DNA of 64,000 bases, from positions 85,519,501-85,583,500 of the forward strand of contig JAZBRS010000057.1 of the NCBI GenBank assembly GCA_037176725.1, in the 5' to 3' direction. This DNA is from Posidonia oceanica (Eukaryota; Streptophyta; Magnoliopsida; Alismatales; Posidoniaceae). The translations under genes and the position numbers were made by a program. Under the pieces are notes generated by a model that ran no database searches, was not told where the DNA came from, and saw only the letters and a program-made list of their open reading frames with translations. This document shows positions 11,283-22,579 of the stretch, piece by piece (position 1 is the first letter of the stretch; every line of letters begins with the position of its first letter).

Positions 11283-12684
11283 TATGCTTTAGCCAACCCC
11301 CGTGCTACGTGAGTCAGTTCCTCCCTTTCTTTCCATCATTCTCATAGATTTAGGAGTTGTTTTTTAGGTTCGGGTAATCGTACACTTAGGTTTTCACGAT
11401 AGCCCGAACCTTCTCTCGTTTTTTTTTCTCTCCTTTTGTTTCTAACATTAGTAAAATCCCAAGCTCCAACAGCTAGGACCATTTTACTGAGTTCAGAACA
11501 CTGTGCTGTAAGCTGCCACTCCTAGCAGCGCCTGTCATAGCCGCTCTTCCAGAGGGCGACTGACAGAGATGCCATTTAAACAGGTGCCTCACCTAGTCCA
11601 TTTTTTACTGTAGGCCTTTCATTTTTTCCTATATTTTGTGTTGTGTTTTTAGATCTGCAGTAGCACTAAAAGAAAAAAAATTAAAAACAACTCTCCATGT
11701 CCACTGTATTTTAGTTTTTTAACAGTTTTTAGCTTTGCTTGTGTCCACCCTTAGGGTGGAAACTAATTGTTTAGTATTAAAGTGGAAGTCCCTTGAGGAA
11801 GTATTCCTCTAGCTAGAACAGTTAACCTGAGCGAACCTGGGCCAGTGCAAGTCGCTCTCCCATACTCAGTGTTAGCTGCAATAGTTAGATCAAGATCTCA
11901 AGGTGTCCCAAGTATTGTTGTTGGCTTCTCTCTCTCCCTGAGCCAATAGTGAAACTTGGTAGATACTTTACACCTTAGTACTTTGTGTTTGTTTATTGCT
12001 TTATGGTTTGTTAAGTGCCGAGCCTAAGGACAGAATCCTAGGTGGAGCGTCCCTCTTTAGAGAGACAAGCCCCCCATCTAGGCTCCTCTTGGTGGACCCT
12101 AGAGAAGGTCAAGGAGGAGTACCTTAAAGCCAACTAATCCCAGTTGCTTATGACCCACACAGGTTTAATTAATCAATCCATTAATTAAACACTTAAACAA
12201 GTAAAAGCAACGCATTGTTTGAAACCTGCTCTCATTTTCTTTCCTGATTGTTGCGTGGTCTGTCCAAGACAGATCGGGTTTGCTGACTGAACAAGGGGCA
12301 CAGCTGCCTGTTCAGGAGGCGCCTCACACAGCTATCGATAAAATCAGTGACTTGTTTGGTCGCCTATAATACAGGCAACTACAAGGAACCTCACGTTTCA
12401 GTGCATTGCTTGCAGGGGATTGTGCATTATTGATCACAAGGTTATCAGCATAAACTGTTTCAATTTTTGTTAATTTTCTTTCTTTCATCGAGTCTGTATT
12501 AATTAGTGTTCCTTGAGTCTGTAATTTCTTTTCTACCTTCTGTAATAGCCTAGAAAAAGCAAAAGCAAAAAAAGAAAAAAAAAGAAAAAAAAGAGAAACA
12601 AAAGCAAAAAAAAAGCAAGAAGAAAAACAAAAGAGAAAAAAAAACAAAAGAAAGAAAAGGGAAAAAAAAGAAGAGAAAAGAACA
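11283..12684 (+). other. 5' untranslated leader of element N
   Basis: This 1.4 kb lacks a sustained reading frame. It ends in a strongly A-rich tract (about 12550-12684, runs of AAAAGAAAA and AAAGCAAAA) directly before the gag start. The reverse complement of that tract gives a Phe-rich open frame that is an artefact. Long leaders are usual in Tat elements. Confidence 0.6.
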
Positions 12685-14900
12685 ATGGAGCACATGAGCA
12701 CTACCTCTACCTCCATGGCACAACAAAGCCTTGGCCTGGATGGGTCTTTCTTCAGAGGCTCAACCTCACAGACGGAATGGCCAGGAACCCCCAGCTTCCC
12801 ACGAGCCATCGGCCGGTGAAGATTCCCACACGCCTCCATCCCCTTCGATTACCACACTGATACAAATGAAGAAGGAAGGGAGGCAGATCAGTCCCGAGCA
12901 ATGAACATCCCGCCTGAGGTCACACATCCCGAGGCAGCTTCCAACATTGTGCCTCCCGTTGTGACTACCTCCTACCAAACTGAGGAGGAGACCTACGAGG
13001 TTCGGCAATCCCTGACTCAACAACATTTCACGCACACAAACCCACAAACCTCCACCCTCCAAGAACACCACAACCACTTGTTCCATACACTAGTCTACAC
13101 CCATGCCATACTTAACCCTGCCTTCCCTAGCCAAGGCCCCTATCCACCATACCACATGACGCCCACCTACCTTTATATCCACCCAACTCCACCATATGCA
13201 ACCCCATACCTACCACAACCTCCCGCCAACATGCCATACTATCCCACTCCACCTCCACCATCATTCTTCCATCCACAACAACCTCCCATTAACACACCTT
13301 ACTACTCTACACAACTCCAATCATCATTCTTCCATCCACAACAAAACCCATCACTACTACCATTCCTACAGACACACTAGCACCCGAGCCAGGGGCATTA
13401 CACCGCACCAGGGACTGATCTTAAGAGGATGATTGCCGAAGCACTAACGGAGGTCGGAGTTCAAAGATGCCCATCGGCTACGACATCTCCAAGTTCCCTC
13501 ACTTTGCCCTTCCCCCAGGGTTTAAAATGCCAAAAATGAGGAGATATAACAGTACAGAGGATCCCAGGAACCACATAGCTGCCTTCACTATGGATACTCT
13601 GCCATACCATTATGACACTGGGCTCACTGCATACCTCTTCTTCAAGATGCTTGAGGGAGAAGCCTTAAAGTGGTTTGACACCCTGACTTCCTATGATCTC
13701 CAGGATTTTAGGATAATTGAGGAGAAATTTCTAAATCAATACAGTCACCAAGTGCCACACAAATCCACTGCAGGCGACCTCACAGCTGTGAGGATGAGGT
13801 CAAATGAGGACTTCGTCACCTTCGCTAGCCGGTGGAGGGACATGGCCGTTAGATCAGAGTGCTACATACCAAAAGGCCAAGCCGTGGAAATAATCGCAAG
13901 AAATACCACGGGAGCACTCAGAGCAGGACTGTTGGTAGGTGACTTCCACACCTATCCACAGTTATATGAGCGGGCCGCCAAGGTGATGCGGAACAGAGAA
14001 GAGCTGCCTTTCCTGGAGCTCGAAGCAAAAAGCCGGAAGAAGACTACGAGACATACAATAGAAGGTGTCACTGGCAACATGGCACAACTAACCACGCAGC
14101 ATCAAAGGGGATGGAAAGGGCCGCCCTTCCAACAGCCTCAATATCAAGTGGTACAACAGAGGCAGCCATTCCAATAGTTCCAACCCCAGCACTCTAATCC
14201 CCCAGTAAATGCCCAACAGGGGCAGAACAACGGTCAATACAAAGCACCACCGCAAGGGCAGAGGGACTACCACAATGTTCCTCCTCCACAGGCACCCAGA
14301 GGACCAAGGAGACAAAGCTACCCACCACTTCCAGAGACGATCCCAAACATCTTTAGAATGCTGGTCGAAAGTGGGGACTTACAACTCCCAGTACCAAAGC
14401 CTAACACTCCCAACGCAAACATGTCCAAGTACTGTGCATACCACCAGAAAAACGGGCACACACTGGAAGAATGTTATGTGTTAAAAGATCGAATATATGA
14501 TCTAAATGACAAGGGAGAAATAATGTGGTCGGCCCTCAAAGACAGACTAAAAGAAGCTAGGACGGAACAACACAAGCTACAGATACACCAGAACCCTCTG
14601 CCTAATCACCCGGTGGCGCACTTGGAGATAGAAGGCAACCCACCTGAGGCCAAGACCGTCACCATGTGCCTAATTGAATCAGAGCTGGAGCCGGTTTCCT
14701 CCATTGTGGAAAGCAATGATGTCGAGGTGTACTCTGAACAGGGATCCATAGAATGGGAATTCCCAACAGAGGTAATGCCAGACGAAGAAAGCGAGGCAAA
14801 TGACCTAAAGCTCCTCAGGTGTTTTAATTTCCTCCCGGGAGAAGGTCAATCCCAAGAGCAAAATGGCGGGACAGATCCCTTGGAGCTAGCCCGGAAGATC
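12685..14900 (+). pseudogene. gag: Gag polyprotein of element N (capsid and zinc knuckle), frameshifted
   Basis: Gag forms the virus-like particle that packages element RNA. I place the start at ATG 12685, the first Met after the A-rich leader, in frame with the Pro/Tyr-rich segment at 12901-13377. The reading changes frame near 13465 and the capsid-type domain follows (about 13480-14050; GEALKWFDTL, a conserved Retrotrans_gag signature, plus the FASRWRDMA helix). After a Gln/Pro-rich linker a C-x3-H-x4-H-x4-C knuckle (YCAYHQKNGHTLEEC, about 14429-14475) should bind RNA; this variant is common in plant Tat/Athila Gag. Lesions: a TGA near 12823, TAG at 13378 and 14175 (both probably former CAG), and one frameshift. 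Gag runs into protease without a stop of its own. Confidence 0.85.
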
Positions 14901-15302
14901 ATCAAAGAATACGAGCGGAGAAATATAGTCTTCAAGGACTCAGAACTACCCACTCCGGAGAAACAGCTCTGGCCTTTGGTGATCACCGTAGATGTCAACG
15001 GCTACCTCCTCCCTGGCATACTTGTGGACACAGGGGCTAGTCACAGTGCGTGCTCTCTGAACACACTTGACTACCTGGATGTTGAAGAAGAAGAGATCAC
15101 CAGGGAGAGGATCTTCTGCAAGGGCTTTGATAATAGCCAGACAGAGGTGATAGGGACAGTTCAGCTGGCGATTACCATCGGCCCCCTCACCAGCATTACC
15201 ACGGTCATGGTGGTAGAATGCGAACTAGCAGAACCATTGATCTTGGGAAGAACTTGGCTAGTGGAAATATGTGCAGTTGCATCCCAATGCACCAACTATT
15301 AA
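14901..15302 (+). CDS. pol: Retropepsin-like protease 1 of element N
   Basis: An aspartic protease of this kind releases the proteins of the Gag-Pol precursor. The catalytic triplet is intact: GILVDTGAS, with the Asp codon at 15027. The downstream hydrophobic ILGRTWL (about 15240-15260) is the conserved C-terminal loop of plant retropepsins. The frame ends at TAA 15300, but the homologous continuation (KFKFQGEMITIQ) lies in another frame from about 15286, so a small indel breaks the polyprotein here. It is unusual in being followed by a second retropepsin-like domain. Confidence 0.8.
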   Translation: MKEYERRNIVFKDSELPTPEKQLWPLVITVDVNGYLLPGILVDTGASHSACSLNTLDYLDVEEEEITRERIFCKGFDNSQTEVIGTVQLAITIGPLTSITTVMVVECELAEPLILGRTWLVEICAVASQCTNY

Positions 15303-16588
15303 AGTTCAAGTTCCAAGGCGAGATGATCACCATCCAGGCAGACCATGAAACGACCTTGGAAATGATCTGGGGACCTTATCTGGTGGGATTCTACATGGGA
15401 GATCCAGCACCAAATGGCACAGGCGGCTGGATCGATGACGAGCACGATGAAGCCCCAAGTATCCAAGGATTCCAGCAGCTCACTAATGATCAAGCAGCCC
15501 AAGGGTATACCCAGATCCAGAGGCCCGCATTGTTGAGCTCATCTCAGCTACCCATAAACCAGGGGCAGTCTCTTGTCAGGAAACCTCTGTCTCTGCTCAA
15601 GTCCGGTCATGCCAAGGGAGAACACAACCAGGCTCAGCAGGCCCCCATCACAAGAACCGGGCAGATCTCCAACCAAGTCGCACCGCCTCCGCCTGATGTA
15701 GAACAAGTCATTTCCCCACCTCAACTAGAGTTCCACATACCTCAGAGGATAGAAGGCACCTTTGACATCCTAGAGCAGCTCAGAAAGACACAAGCAAAGA
15801 TCTCCATCTACGAGCTTATCAGACCCTCGGAGAAGTACCGGGATATCCTAATGGAGGTATTGAAGAAAGCCCAGGTACCGGAGGACATGCCTGCTGAAGC
15901 ACTGGCCATCGTCGCCGCTGCTGTGTTCATGGAGCCTACGGTTATCTTCACCGACTCCGAATTAGCTCCTCTTGAGAGGAGGACCTTACCTTTAAGTGTT
16001 ACTATTGTAATAAACAGTTACAAACTTTCTGGTATGCTTGTCGATATCGGGGCGACTCTAAACGTATGCTCCCTAGAAACCCTGCAGTTAGTTAGGCTAA
16101 TAGAATCTCAATTATGCCCAGCAGCCTTAACTGTATTAGGGTACGACAACAACAAAAAAGCAGCCTTGGGAAAGATCACTGTCCAAGTTACCATTGGCCC
16201 TCTCCAAATGGAAACAGAGTTGATAATAGTCGATGCCCCAATCTCGTATCGGCTCATCTTAGGGCACCAATGGATCGAAGAGATCAAGACAGTCACCTCC
16301 CCACGCCACCAATGCATGAAGTTCCCTTCCCAAGGGAAAATCATCAAAATACAGGGAGACGAGCTAGTGGAAGCTGAAGCCCACCTAGTAACAGTCCTGA
16401 CCACCATGCCGGCACCATTGATCAGGGACTCAACTGCCAAGGCCATAAACAATGTCAAGAAGGTCTTTGCTCCCAAGAGTATTGATATAAATCAATACGA
16501 TTACCCCGATCACATGAAAAGGCCTTGGGAGATCCTCCTCAAGATAGGATACACCCTAGGGAAAGAACTTGGCCGCCAGGAACAATGA
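15303..16588 (+). CDS. pol: Second retropepsin-like domain of element N, active site altered (DIG)
   Basis: The domain is open in a frame beginning before 15303. After a Gln/Pro-rich linker a second protease fold appears at about 15940-16340: GMLVDIGAT (Asp codon 16043), conserved GYDNNKKAALGKI, then RLILGHQWI (about 16250-16276). The residue after Asp is Ile instead of Thr or Ser, so this copy is probably catalytically dead; a single C-to-T change in an ACC codon would explain it. The segment ends with a G-patch start (IGYTLGKELG) that continues past TGA 16586. Two tandem protease domains may reflect an internal duplication, or one catalytic and one structural domain. Confidence 0.75.
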
Positions 16589-17107
16589 ATGAGGGACGCA
16601 CTTGAAACACCGGAGGAGCGCAGTCGTACCAGGCTAGGGTACCTTGGGCAACCAGATCCAAGCAAACCTCTAGCATGGTCACTTGCCAACCACTTCATAT
16701 CAGTCAGGCTACAAGTGCATGACAAGCAAGTGTCAAACACAGTTCCCAACTTCCCAGCAACAACAACAGCTGCAAAAGCCCCTAAGCTCGTCATCCTCGG
16801 CACTCTTACAGATCCCAAGACGGCACTAACTCCTTCTTCCTGTCTAGAAGAAGTTCCAATCATCCTCAATGCTTCAACGAAGCCCGAGGAAAGAGCATCA
16901 ACCCCTTGCATAGAAGAGGTCCTTGCTGCTCTCCCCACATCCCCAGAAGCTCCTTCGCATCTGGACATCCAAGCAAGCGATTCCTCCGGAACCTCCACTG
17001 AAGGCACTAAAGCAGAGGACTCCGACCCTGTCTGTGAACTCACCTGTCTCTTCAACGATCTACGACCTTGTCCCTCGAAGCAAGAAGGGACCAAGGCCAC
17101 AGATTAA
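16589..17107 (+). CDS. G-patch-like segment and variable spacer between PR and RT (N)
   Basis: This is in frame with the preceding protease-like segment; the separating TGA (16586-16588) is a likely nonsense change. The first ~30 residues (ending TRLGYLGQP) complete a G-patch-like motif, seen in this place in several Tat-group and some retroviral proteins and thought to help RT bind nucleic acid. The rest is Ser/Thr/Pro/Glu-rich and looks disordered. It ends at TAA 17105, the one ochre stop in N's plus-strand reading, possibly the natural end of gag-pro. Confidence 0.55.
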   Translation: MRDALETPEERSRTRLGYLGQPDPSKPLAWSLANHFISVRLQVHDKQVSNTVPNFPATTTAAKAPKLVILGTLTDPKTALTPSSCLEEVPIILNASTKPEERASTPCIEEVLAALPTSPEAPSHLDIQASDSSGTSTEGTKAEDSDPVCELTCLFNDLRPCPSKQEGTKATD

Positions 17108-17258
17108 ACTCCCTGACCTCCGGACATCCAAGCAAGCGATCCCTTCGGAACCCCCACTGGAGATACTAAAGTAGAGGACTTCGACCTCGTCTGCAAGCTC
17201 ACCCGCAACGTACGACCTTGCCCCTCTAAGCAAGAAGGGGTCGGGGCCACAGACTAAA
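16963..17258 (+). repeat. Imperfect ~145-bp direct repeat in the PR-RT spacer
   Basis: The block 16963-17107 (GGACATCCAAGCAAGCGAT ... GGCCACAGATTAAAC) is repeated at about 17121-17258 with scattered substitutions and a small deletion. Both end in GCCACAGAxTAAAC, so the ochre stop is duplicated too. Confidence 0.8.
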
Positions 17259-17318
17259 CGCCCGATGGCGAACCGCCTTCACCATGGAGGCAAACCTAGG
17301 GGCAGACCCCCTACACTT

Positions 17319-17380
17319 GTAAATAATTTCTTTCCCGCATTTAATTCCTGCATTTTGTTTTCGCATGATTTACTTTCCAG
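17319..17380 (+). other. Possible short intron between PR and RT ORFs (N)
   Basis: GTAAAT (17319) to TTTCCAG (ending 17380) encloses a T-rich 62-bp stretch in otherwise noncoding DNA between the end of the gag-pro reading and the start of the pol frame. Ogre elements of the same clade have an intron in this place, spliced to join the two ORFs. I cannot show splicing here, and alternative sites exist nearby. Confidence 0.3.
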
Positions 17381-20159
17381 TAATTTACTTCCTAGTCTAG
17401 TTAGTAGTGGGGAGGGTAAACGAGGGCAAGGCAGGGACGGCCTAATTGCCACTGTGTCCTCACAAAAGGTATCTAATCACTCTACCAAGTGCGTAGGCTG
17501 GAACAGGAAGGAGCCAATCACTCAAACTGTCAAAGTATGTCACTATACCACAGCATTGCCACAGGAGCTAGCCACATCGCATGCTATCTTCCTGGTCGAA
17601 GAAGTGTCAAATATCACGGGTAAAAACATTGGAAACTATGAAGTCTTCGAGCTGGTGGATACAGAAGAAGACCCAGATGAAGAATCGGTAGACCCTGCCA
17701 TCTTCGAAGAAATGATGAAGAAATACGATGAGCATACCAAGGCTGCCGCCGAAGAAACGGAGGAAGTCAATCTGGGCACTGAAGATGATCCATGACCAGT
17801 CCGGATAAGCTCTGCCCTCAACTCAGGTGAACGGACCAGAATGGAAAAACTACTCAAAAAGTATATGAAGGTACTGGCCTTCTCCTATGGAGAAATGCCC
17901 GGGCTTGATTCACTACTGGTGGAGCACAGGCTCCCTCTCAAGCCAGGCGCTAAGACTATGAAGCAAAAGCTCTGACGTCTACGTCCAGACCTTGCTCTAA
18001 AAGTTAAAGAAGAGATAGACAAGCTACACAAGGCAAAGTTCATCAGAGTTGTGGTGTATCCGGAATGGATTGCCAACATAGTTCCAGTGAGGAAGAAAGA
18101 TGGCAAAGTGCACGTGTGCATTGACTACAGAAACCTAAATGAAGCATGCCCAAAAGACGATTTCCCTCTTCCACACATAGACATCCTCATAGATAACACT
18201 ACAGGCCATGAGATGCTCTCATTCATGGACGGTTTCTCTGGTTACAACCAGATTAAACTTGCAGAAGAAGATTAGGAGAAAACCTCATTTACTACTCCAT
18301 AGGGGACCTACTGCTATGTAGTCATGCCGTTCGGGTTAAAGAACGCCGGAGCCACCTATCAGAGGGCTATGATGGCAATCTTTCACGACATGATACACAA
18401 TTGCATGGAGTGCTATGTGGATGATCTGTTGGTAAAGTCAAAAACAAGAGAGGGACACTTTGAAGCACTAGAAAGAGTACTCCGGAGAGCAGACCAGTAC
18501 AATCTCAGAATGAACCCCAAGAAGTGTGTCTTCGGGGTCACTACCGGAAAGCTTCTTGGCTTCATAGTGAGCAAAAGGGGCATAGAAGTGGACCCCACCA
18601 AAGCCAAGGCTATAACAGCCATGCCACCGCCAAGGAACATCAAGGAACTCAGAGGACTCATAGGGAGGCTACAGTTCATCCGAAGATTCATCTCTCAACA
18701 TGCAAAAAAGTGTAGACCATTCTATGAGCTCTTAAAAGGTGGTACAGAATTCAAGTGGGATCACACCTATCAGAAGGCCTTCGATGAGCTGAAACTCTAC
18801 CTCCTTAACCCTCTAGTATTGACTACTCCAGTCCCCGAGAGGCCATTGCTACTCTACTTGGCCATTACTGATAACTCGGTGGGTGTTGTCCTTGCACAAC
18901 ACGATGAAACTGGGAGGAAGGAGAAAGCGGTTTATTACCTCAGTAGAACGTTCATCGAATATGAGAGGAAGTACTCCCAGATCGAGAGACATTGCTTAGC
19001 CTTAGTGTGGGCCTCACAAAAGCTCAGGCACTATTTTCTCGCACACAAAGTCTGCTACTTAGCCAAGATGGACCCTATCAAGTACATGTTCGAGAAACCA
19101 GCATTGTTCGGAAGGCTAGTACGATGGCAAATGCTCCTTACTAAGTTCGACCTACAATTCATCACTCAGAAGGCGATCAAGGGGCAAGCTATCGCGGATC
19201 AACTCGTCGGGCTGCCTGTGTCAGAGTATCAGCCAGTGTCAATAGATTTCCCAGACGAGGAGATACTGGCAATCAATAGTGTCATGCCACTCATCAGAGA
19301 ATGGACCCTTCATTTTGATGGAGCGCTTAATTCACAGGGCGCAGGGATAGGGGCAACACTCCTCACTCCGGAGGGTATTGTTCTCCCCGCTGCAGCCCAA
19401 CTACTCTTCTCAGCGAGTAATAACATTGCAGAATACGAGGCACTCATTATAGGGCTCCAAATGGCTCTCGATCTAGGGGCAAGAAGACTGAAAGTGGTTG
19501 GGGACTCACAGCTTGTCATACGACAAGTCCTCAACAAATACAAGACCCTCTCGCCAAAGCTGCAGGAATACCGCAACCTAGCTAAAGCCTTACTGAAGAA
19601 ATTTGACAGGGTTATATATGTGCACGCACTTAGAAGCAACAACATCCTGGCTGATTCATTGGCCTCATTGGCATCCTCGCTCCTCTTCAGCTCAGGGACA
19701 GACGAGCAATCCAACCTGGTGCGAAGAATCAGCACTCCAACAGTGGGGTCTGCCACCAAATGGGTTGAAGAACTCAGAGAGGAACTAAACCAGGAGAACT
19801 TAATATGCACAAAGGTCTGTTATCAAGGAGCTACAGAAGTAAACAACGATGGCAACTTGTGGTATTATGACATACAGAATTATGTACAAGATTGCGCCTT
19901 CTCGGCCTATGCAACTCCCAAGGACAGAGAAGCATTGAGGAGGATGGCTACAAAATACTACATCAGAGCCAGCACACTCTTTCGGAGAACACCCCTAGGG
20001 ATCGAACTCCAATGTGTGGATGCATCTGAGTCAGCCGAGATTCTCAAAGAAACGCATGAGGGAGTCTGCGGGGGCTACATCAACTCCCAGTTCATGGCTA
20101 AAATGATCATCAGAAGAGGGATACTACTAGCCTACAATGGAAGCCGACTACGCAAGTAA
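17381..20159 (+). pseudogene. pol: Reverse transcriptase and dual RNase H of element N
   Basis: One frame covers RT and both RNase H domains with stops at 17793 (TGA), 17974 (TGA), 18273 (TAG) and 18300 (TAG). RT blocks visible: VPVRKKDGKVHVCIDYRNLN (about 18078-18137), MPFGLKNAGATYQR (18324-18365), and the catalytic YVDD at 18414-18425. RT primes from tRNA and copies element RNA to DNA. A degenerate gypsy-type RNase H follows (about 18840-19070, FIEYERKYSQIERHCLALVWA). A second, archaeal-type RNase H lies at about 19306-19690 (HFDGAL, NNIAEYEALIIGL, GDSQLVIRQ, ADSLASLAS). This RH duplication defines the Tat clade. The integrase HHCC finger begins near 20040 in the same frame until a frameshift near 20118. 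Confidence 0.88.
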
Positions 20160-21108
20160 AGTCAAGCGGTGCAAGAGCTGCCAACTGCACGCCAACAAGA
20201 TCCACGCTCCAGCTTCAGCGCTCCACGCTTTATCAACACCGTGGCCTTTCTCCATGTGGGCCTTCGATGTGGTGGGACCCATCCATCAAGGAAAGGGCAA
20301 TACTTTCATCCTAACCACGACAAAATACTTCACCAAATGGGCAGAAGTAGAGGCGTTCGCAAACATCAAGGCCACAACCCTGTGCCGATTCGTACAGCGA
20401 AACATCATCGCAAGGTTTAGGGTGCCTAAAGCCTTAGTAGCAGACAACGGACCAATCTTCATCTCAGAAGAGTTCAAGCAGTTATGCTGAAAATTTGGTA
20501 TCACTCTACACCACTCTTCCCTATATTACCCACAAGGGAACGGTCAGGCAGAAGTTACTAATAAAACCTTAATTAAAATCATTAAAAAGACGGTAAAAGA
20601 CGCTAAGGGATCGGATTGGTCAGATAAGCATGTTAATGCATTGTGGGCGTACTGCACCACCATAAGGACGGCAACGGGTCAAACCCCCTATGCTTTAGCC
20701 TTTGGTATGGAAGCAGTGGTCCCATACGAGATCCTGATCCCCTCATTAAGAGTTAAGATTGATAGGAGAATGTCTGCCGAAGAGAAGAGGCAAGGCTTAC
20801 TCCTTCATTTAGAACTCCTTGATGAGAAACGGCTGGTAGCCGCCGAGCACACGCGTGTCTATCAACAAAGGTTAACCAAGGCTTACCAGAAGAAAGTAAT
20901 CGAACGCAAGTTTAAAATTGGTGATCTAGTGCTTAAAGAAGTATTACCCTACAATAAGCCCCACCCTAAGGGAAAGTTAAAGCCAAACTGGGAAGGACCC
21001 TACATAGTGGTTGCTGCATATCCAGGGAATACTTATCGACTGTCCCATAATGGAGCAGATCTTCTTGACCCTTGGAATGCAATGCACCTGAAAAGGTACT
21101 ACCCTTGA
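20118..21108 (+). pseudogene. pol: Integrase of element N
   Basis: After the frameshift near 20118 the reading continues in another frame: CKSCQLHAN (second half of the zinc finger), catalytic core Asp in FDVVGP (about 20260), Asp in ADNG (about 20440) and the Glu region (NGQAEVTNKTL, about 20539-20571), then the GPY-like C-terminus (NWEGPYIVV, about 20987). Integrase inserts the cDNA and makes the 5-bp duplication. TGA at 20488 interrupts it, and a further TAG (about 20126) falls where the family has Trp. It ends at TGA 21106. There is no chromodomain, as expected for Tat. Confidence 0.85.
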
Positions 21109-22579
21109 TCAGCATGTCTATATCATTGAAGAGACCTAGGGCCTAACACCAAACCAGAAAAAGGGAGAGATTCGCAAAGCCAATAGGAAGAGGAACACCT
21201 GGAGGGACCCATACCTTGTCCTATCTTCACATACACACTACACGGGAAGTTAAGGGAAAAGTAGGCTCGGAGCGGAGGCTTAGGGTACGAACTGCTTGCC
21301 ATGCAACCTAGAAAGCGTCAAGAAAAGATGGCGGCAAAAACCACCCCAACAGAGAGGAAAGAAGCCAGGAAAGAAGCTGTCCAAGTAAGGAACAAACGAA
21401 AAGAGACAGTAAAAGAAACTGTCCAACTAAAAGAGGTCAGTAAAGAGCTGTCCAAAGAGCGGAAAAGAGCATGGCAAAAGCTGTCTATGCATCTAAAGTA
21501 TAAATCCTAGAAAGATGCATTAAGGACCAAAGAAAGGCAAGCAGGAATCTAAGCTTAAGCCAAAACCGAGAGTTCACTATATCCTAAAACTTCCCTTGTC
21601 CTATTCTCACTAACAGGCAAGGAGTAAGCGACTTCCAGGTGGTCAAAGACTGAAAAGGCCTAGGGAATAGTAACCCAAGTAATGACTGGTGTGTGGACCT
21701 AAGTCTTTAAAGGGGTGCAGGCATGGCCCAAGGGACACGCCCACAAATGTAGGGCCCACTCATTCGGTTAAAACAAACCCCGAGGCTAATGCTTAAGGTA
21801 GGTACTTGTCTTTCCCCATTAGATAAAACCCAAAATCCTTTCCCCATTAGATAAAACCCAAAATCCAAAAAAATCATATAACCCAAAATCCAAAAAAAAA
21901 ATCATATAACCCAAAATCCAAAAAAATCATATAACCCAAAACACCAAAAAAAAATTATTACAAAACCTAGAAAAAACAAAGACATCCAACCTACCTACAA
22001 GTGAAAACTTAGTAAAGTAGGAAAACTGGAATCGATTGGGCCGATGATGCAACCATCGACTCACCAGGATTCGGAGTTAGCGTCCTACTCAAGCGTGTCT
22101 CACGGCTTGGGTGCGCTCTCTCAACAAAGACATTACTTGCATAATGATCTTTAGAGCATCCACGGATGACTCATAATCAGCGTCTACTGGGCTCTGATTT
22201 CCATCTCTTTAGCTAAGGCTAGAAATTAATTCCCTCCACCCATTTAAAGTAAGAACACTTTCTTTGCGTTAACATCTGTTATACCCCTTTGTTAATTAAT
22301 TAACTTAGCCTAAACCTTTTTCATTTAACATATCTTTTCTTTGCTCAATTAGTTAACTTAGCCAAATCTTTCGCCAAGGAAGGTATGCTCCGTGATTACT
22401 AACAAGGAAAGTAAGCATGTGCAAGAAAATAAAGCAAAACAAAAAAAAGCCTTTCATATTCACAAGTACAGACTCTGGCAAAAGGGAAATACAGACTCTG
22501 ACAAAAACAAGAAAGTACAAGCTCAACGGCCAGACTCACCGCTACCCTCGCGTCCACCGCCTGGAGGCCTCAGCGCGGG
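21109..22579 (+). other. Noncoding region after integrase (N)
   Basis: No sustained coding frame. It has A-rich DNA with repeated CTGTCC words (21370-21490) and a small tandem repeat at about 21824-21950 (ATAACCCAAAATCCAAAAAA units, about 25-30 bp, 4-5 copies). The tail end of antisense gene 1 begins at 22580. Confidence 0.55.

Noticed and set aside
12324..12839. 171-codon minus-strand frame with Phe-rich core
   Set aside because: It is the reverse complement of the A-rich gag leader; low-complexity artefact.
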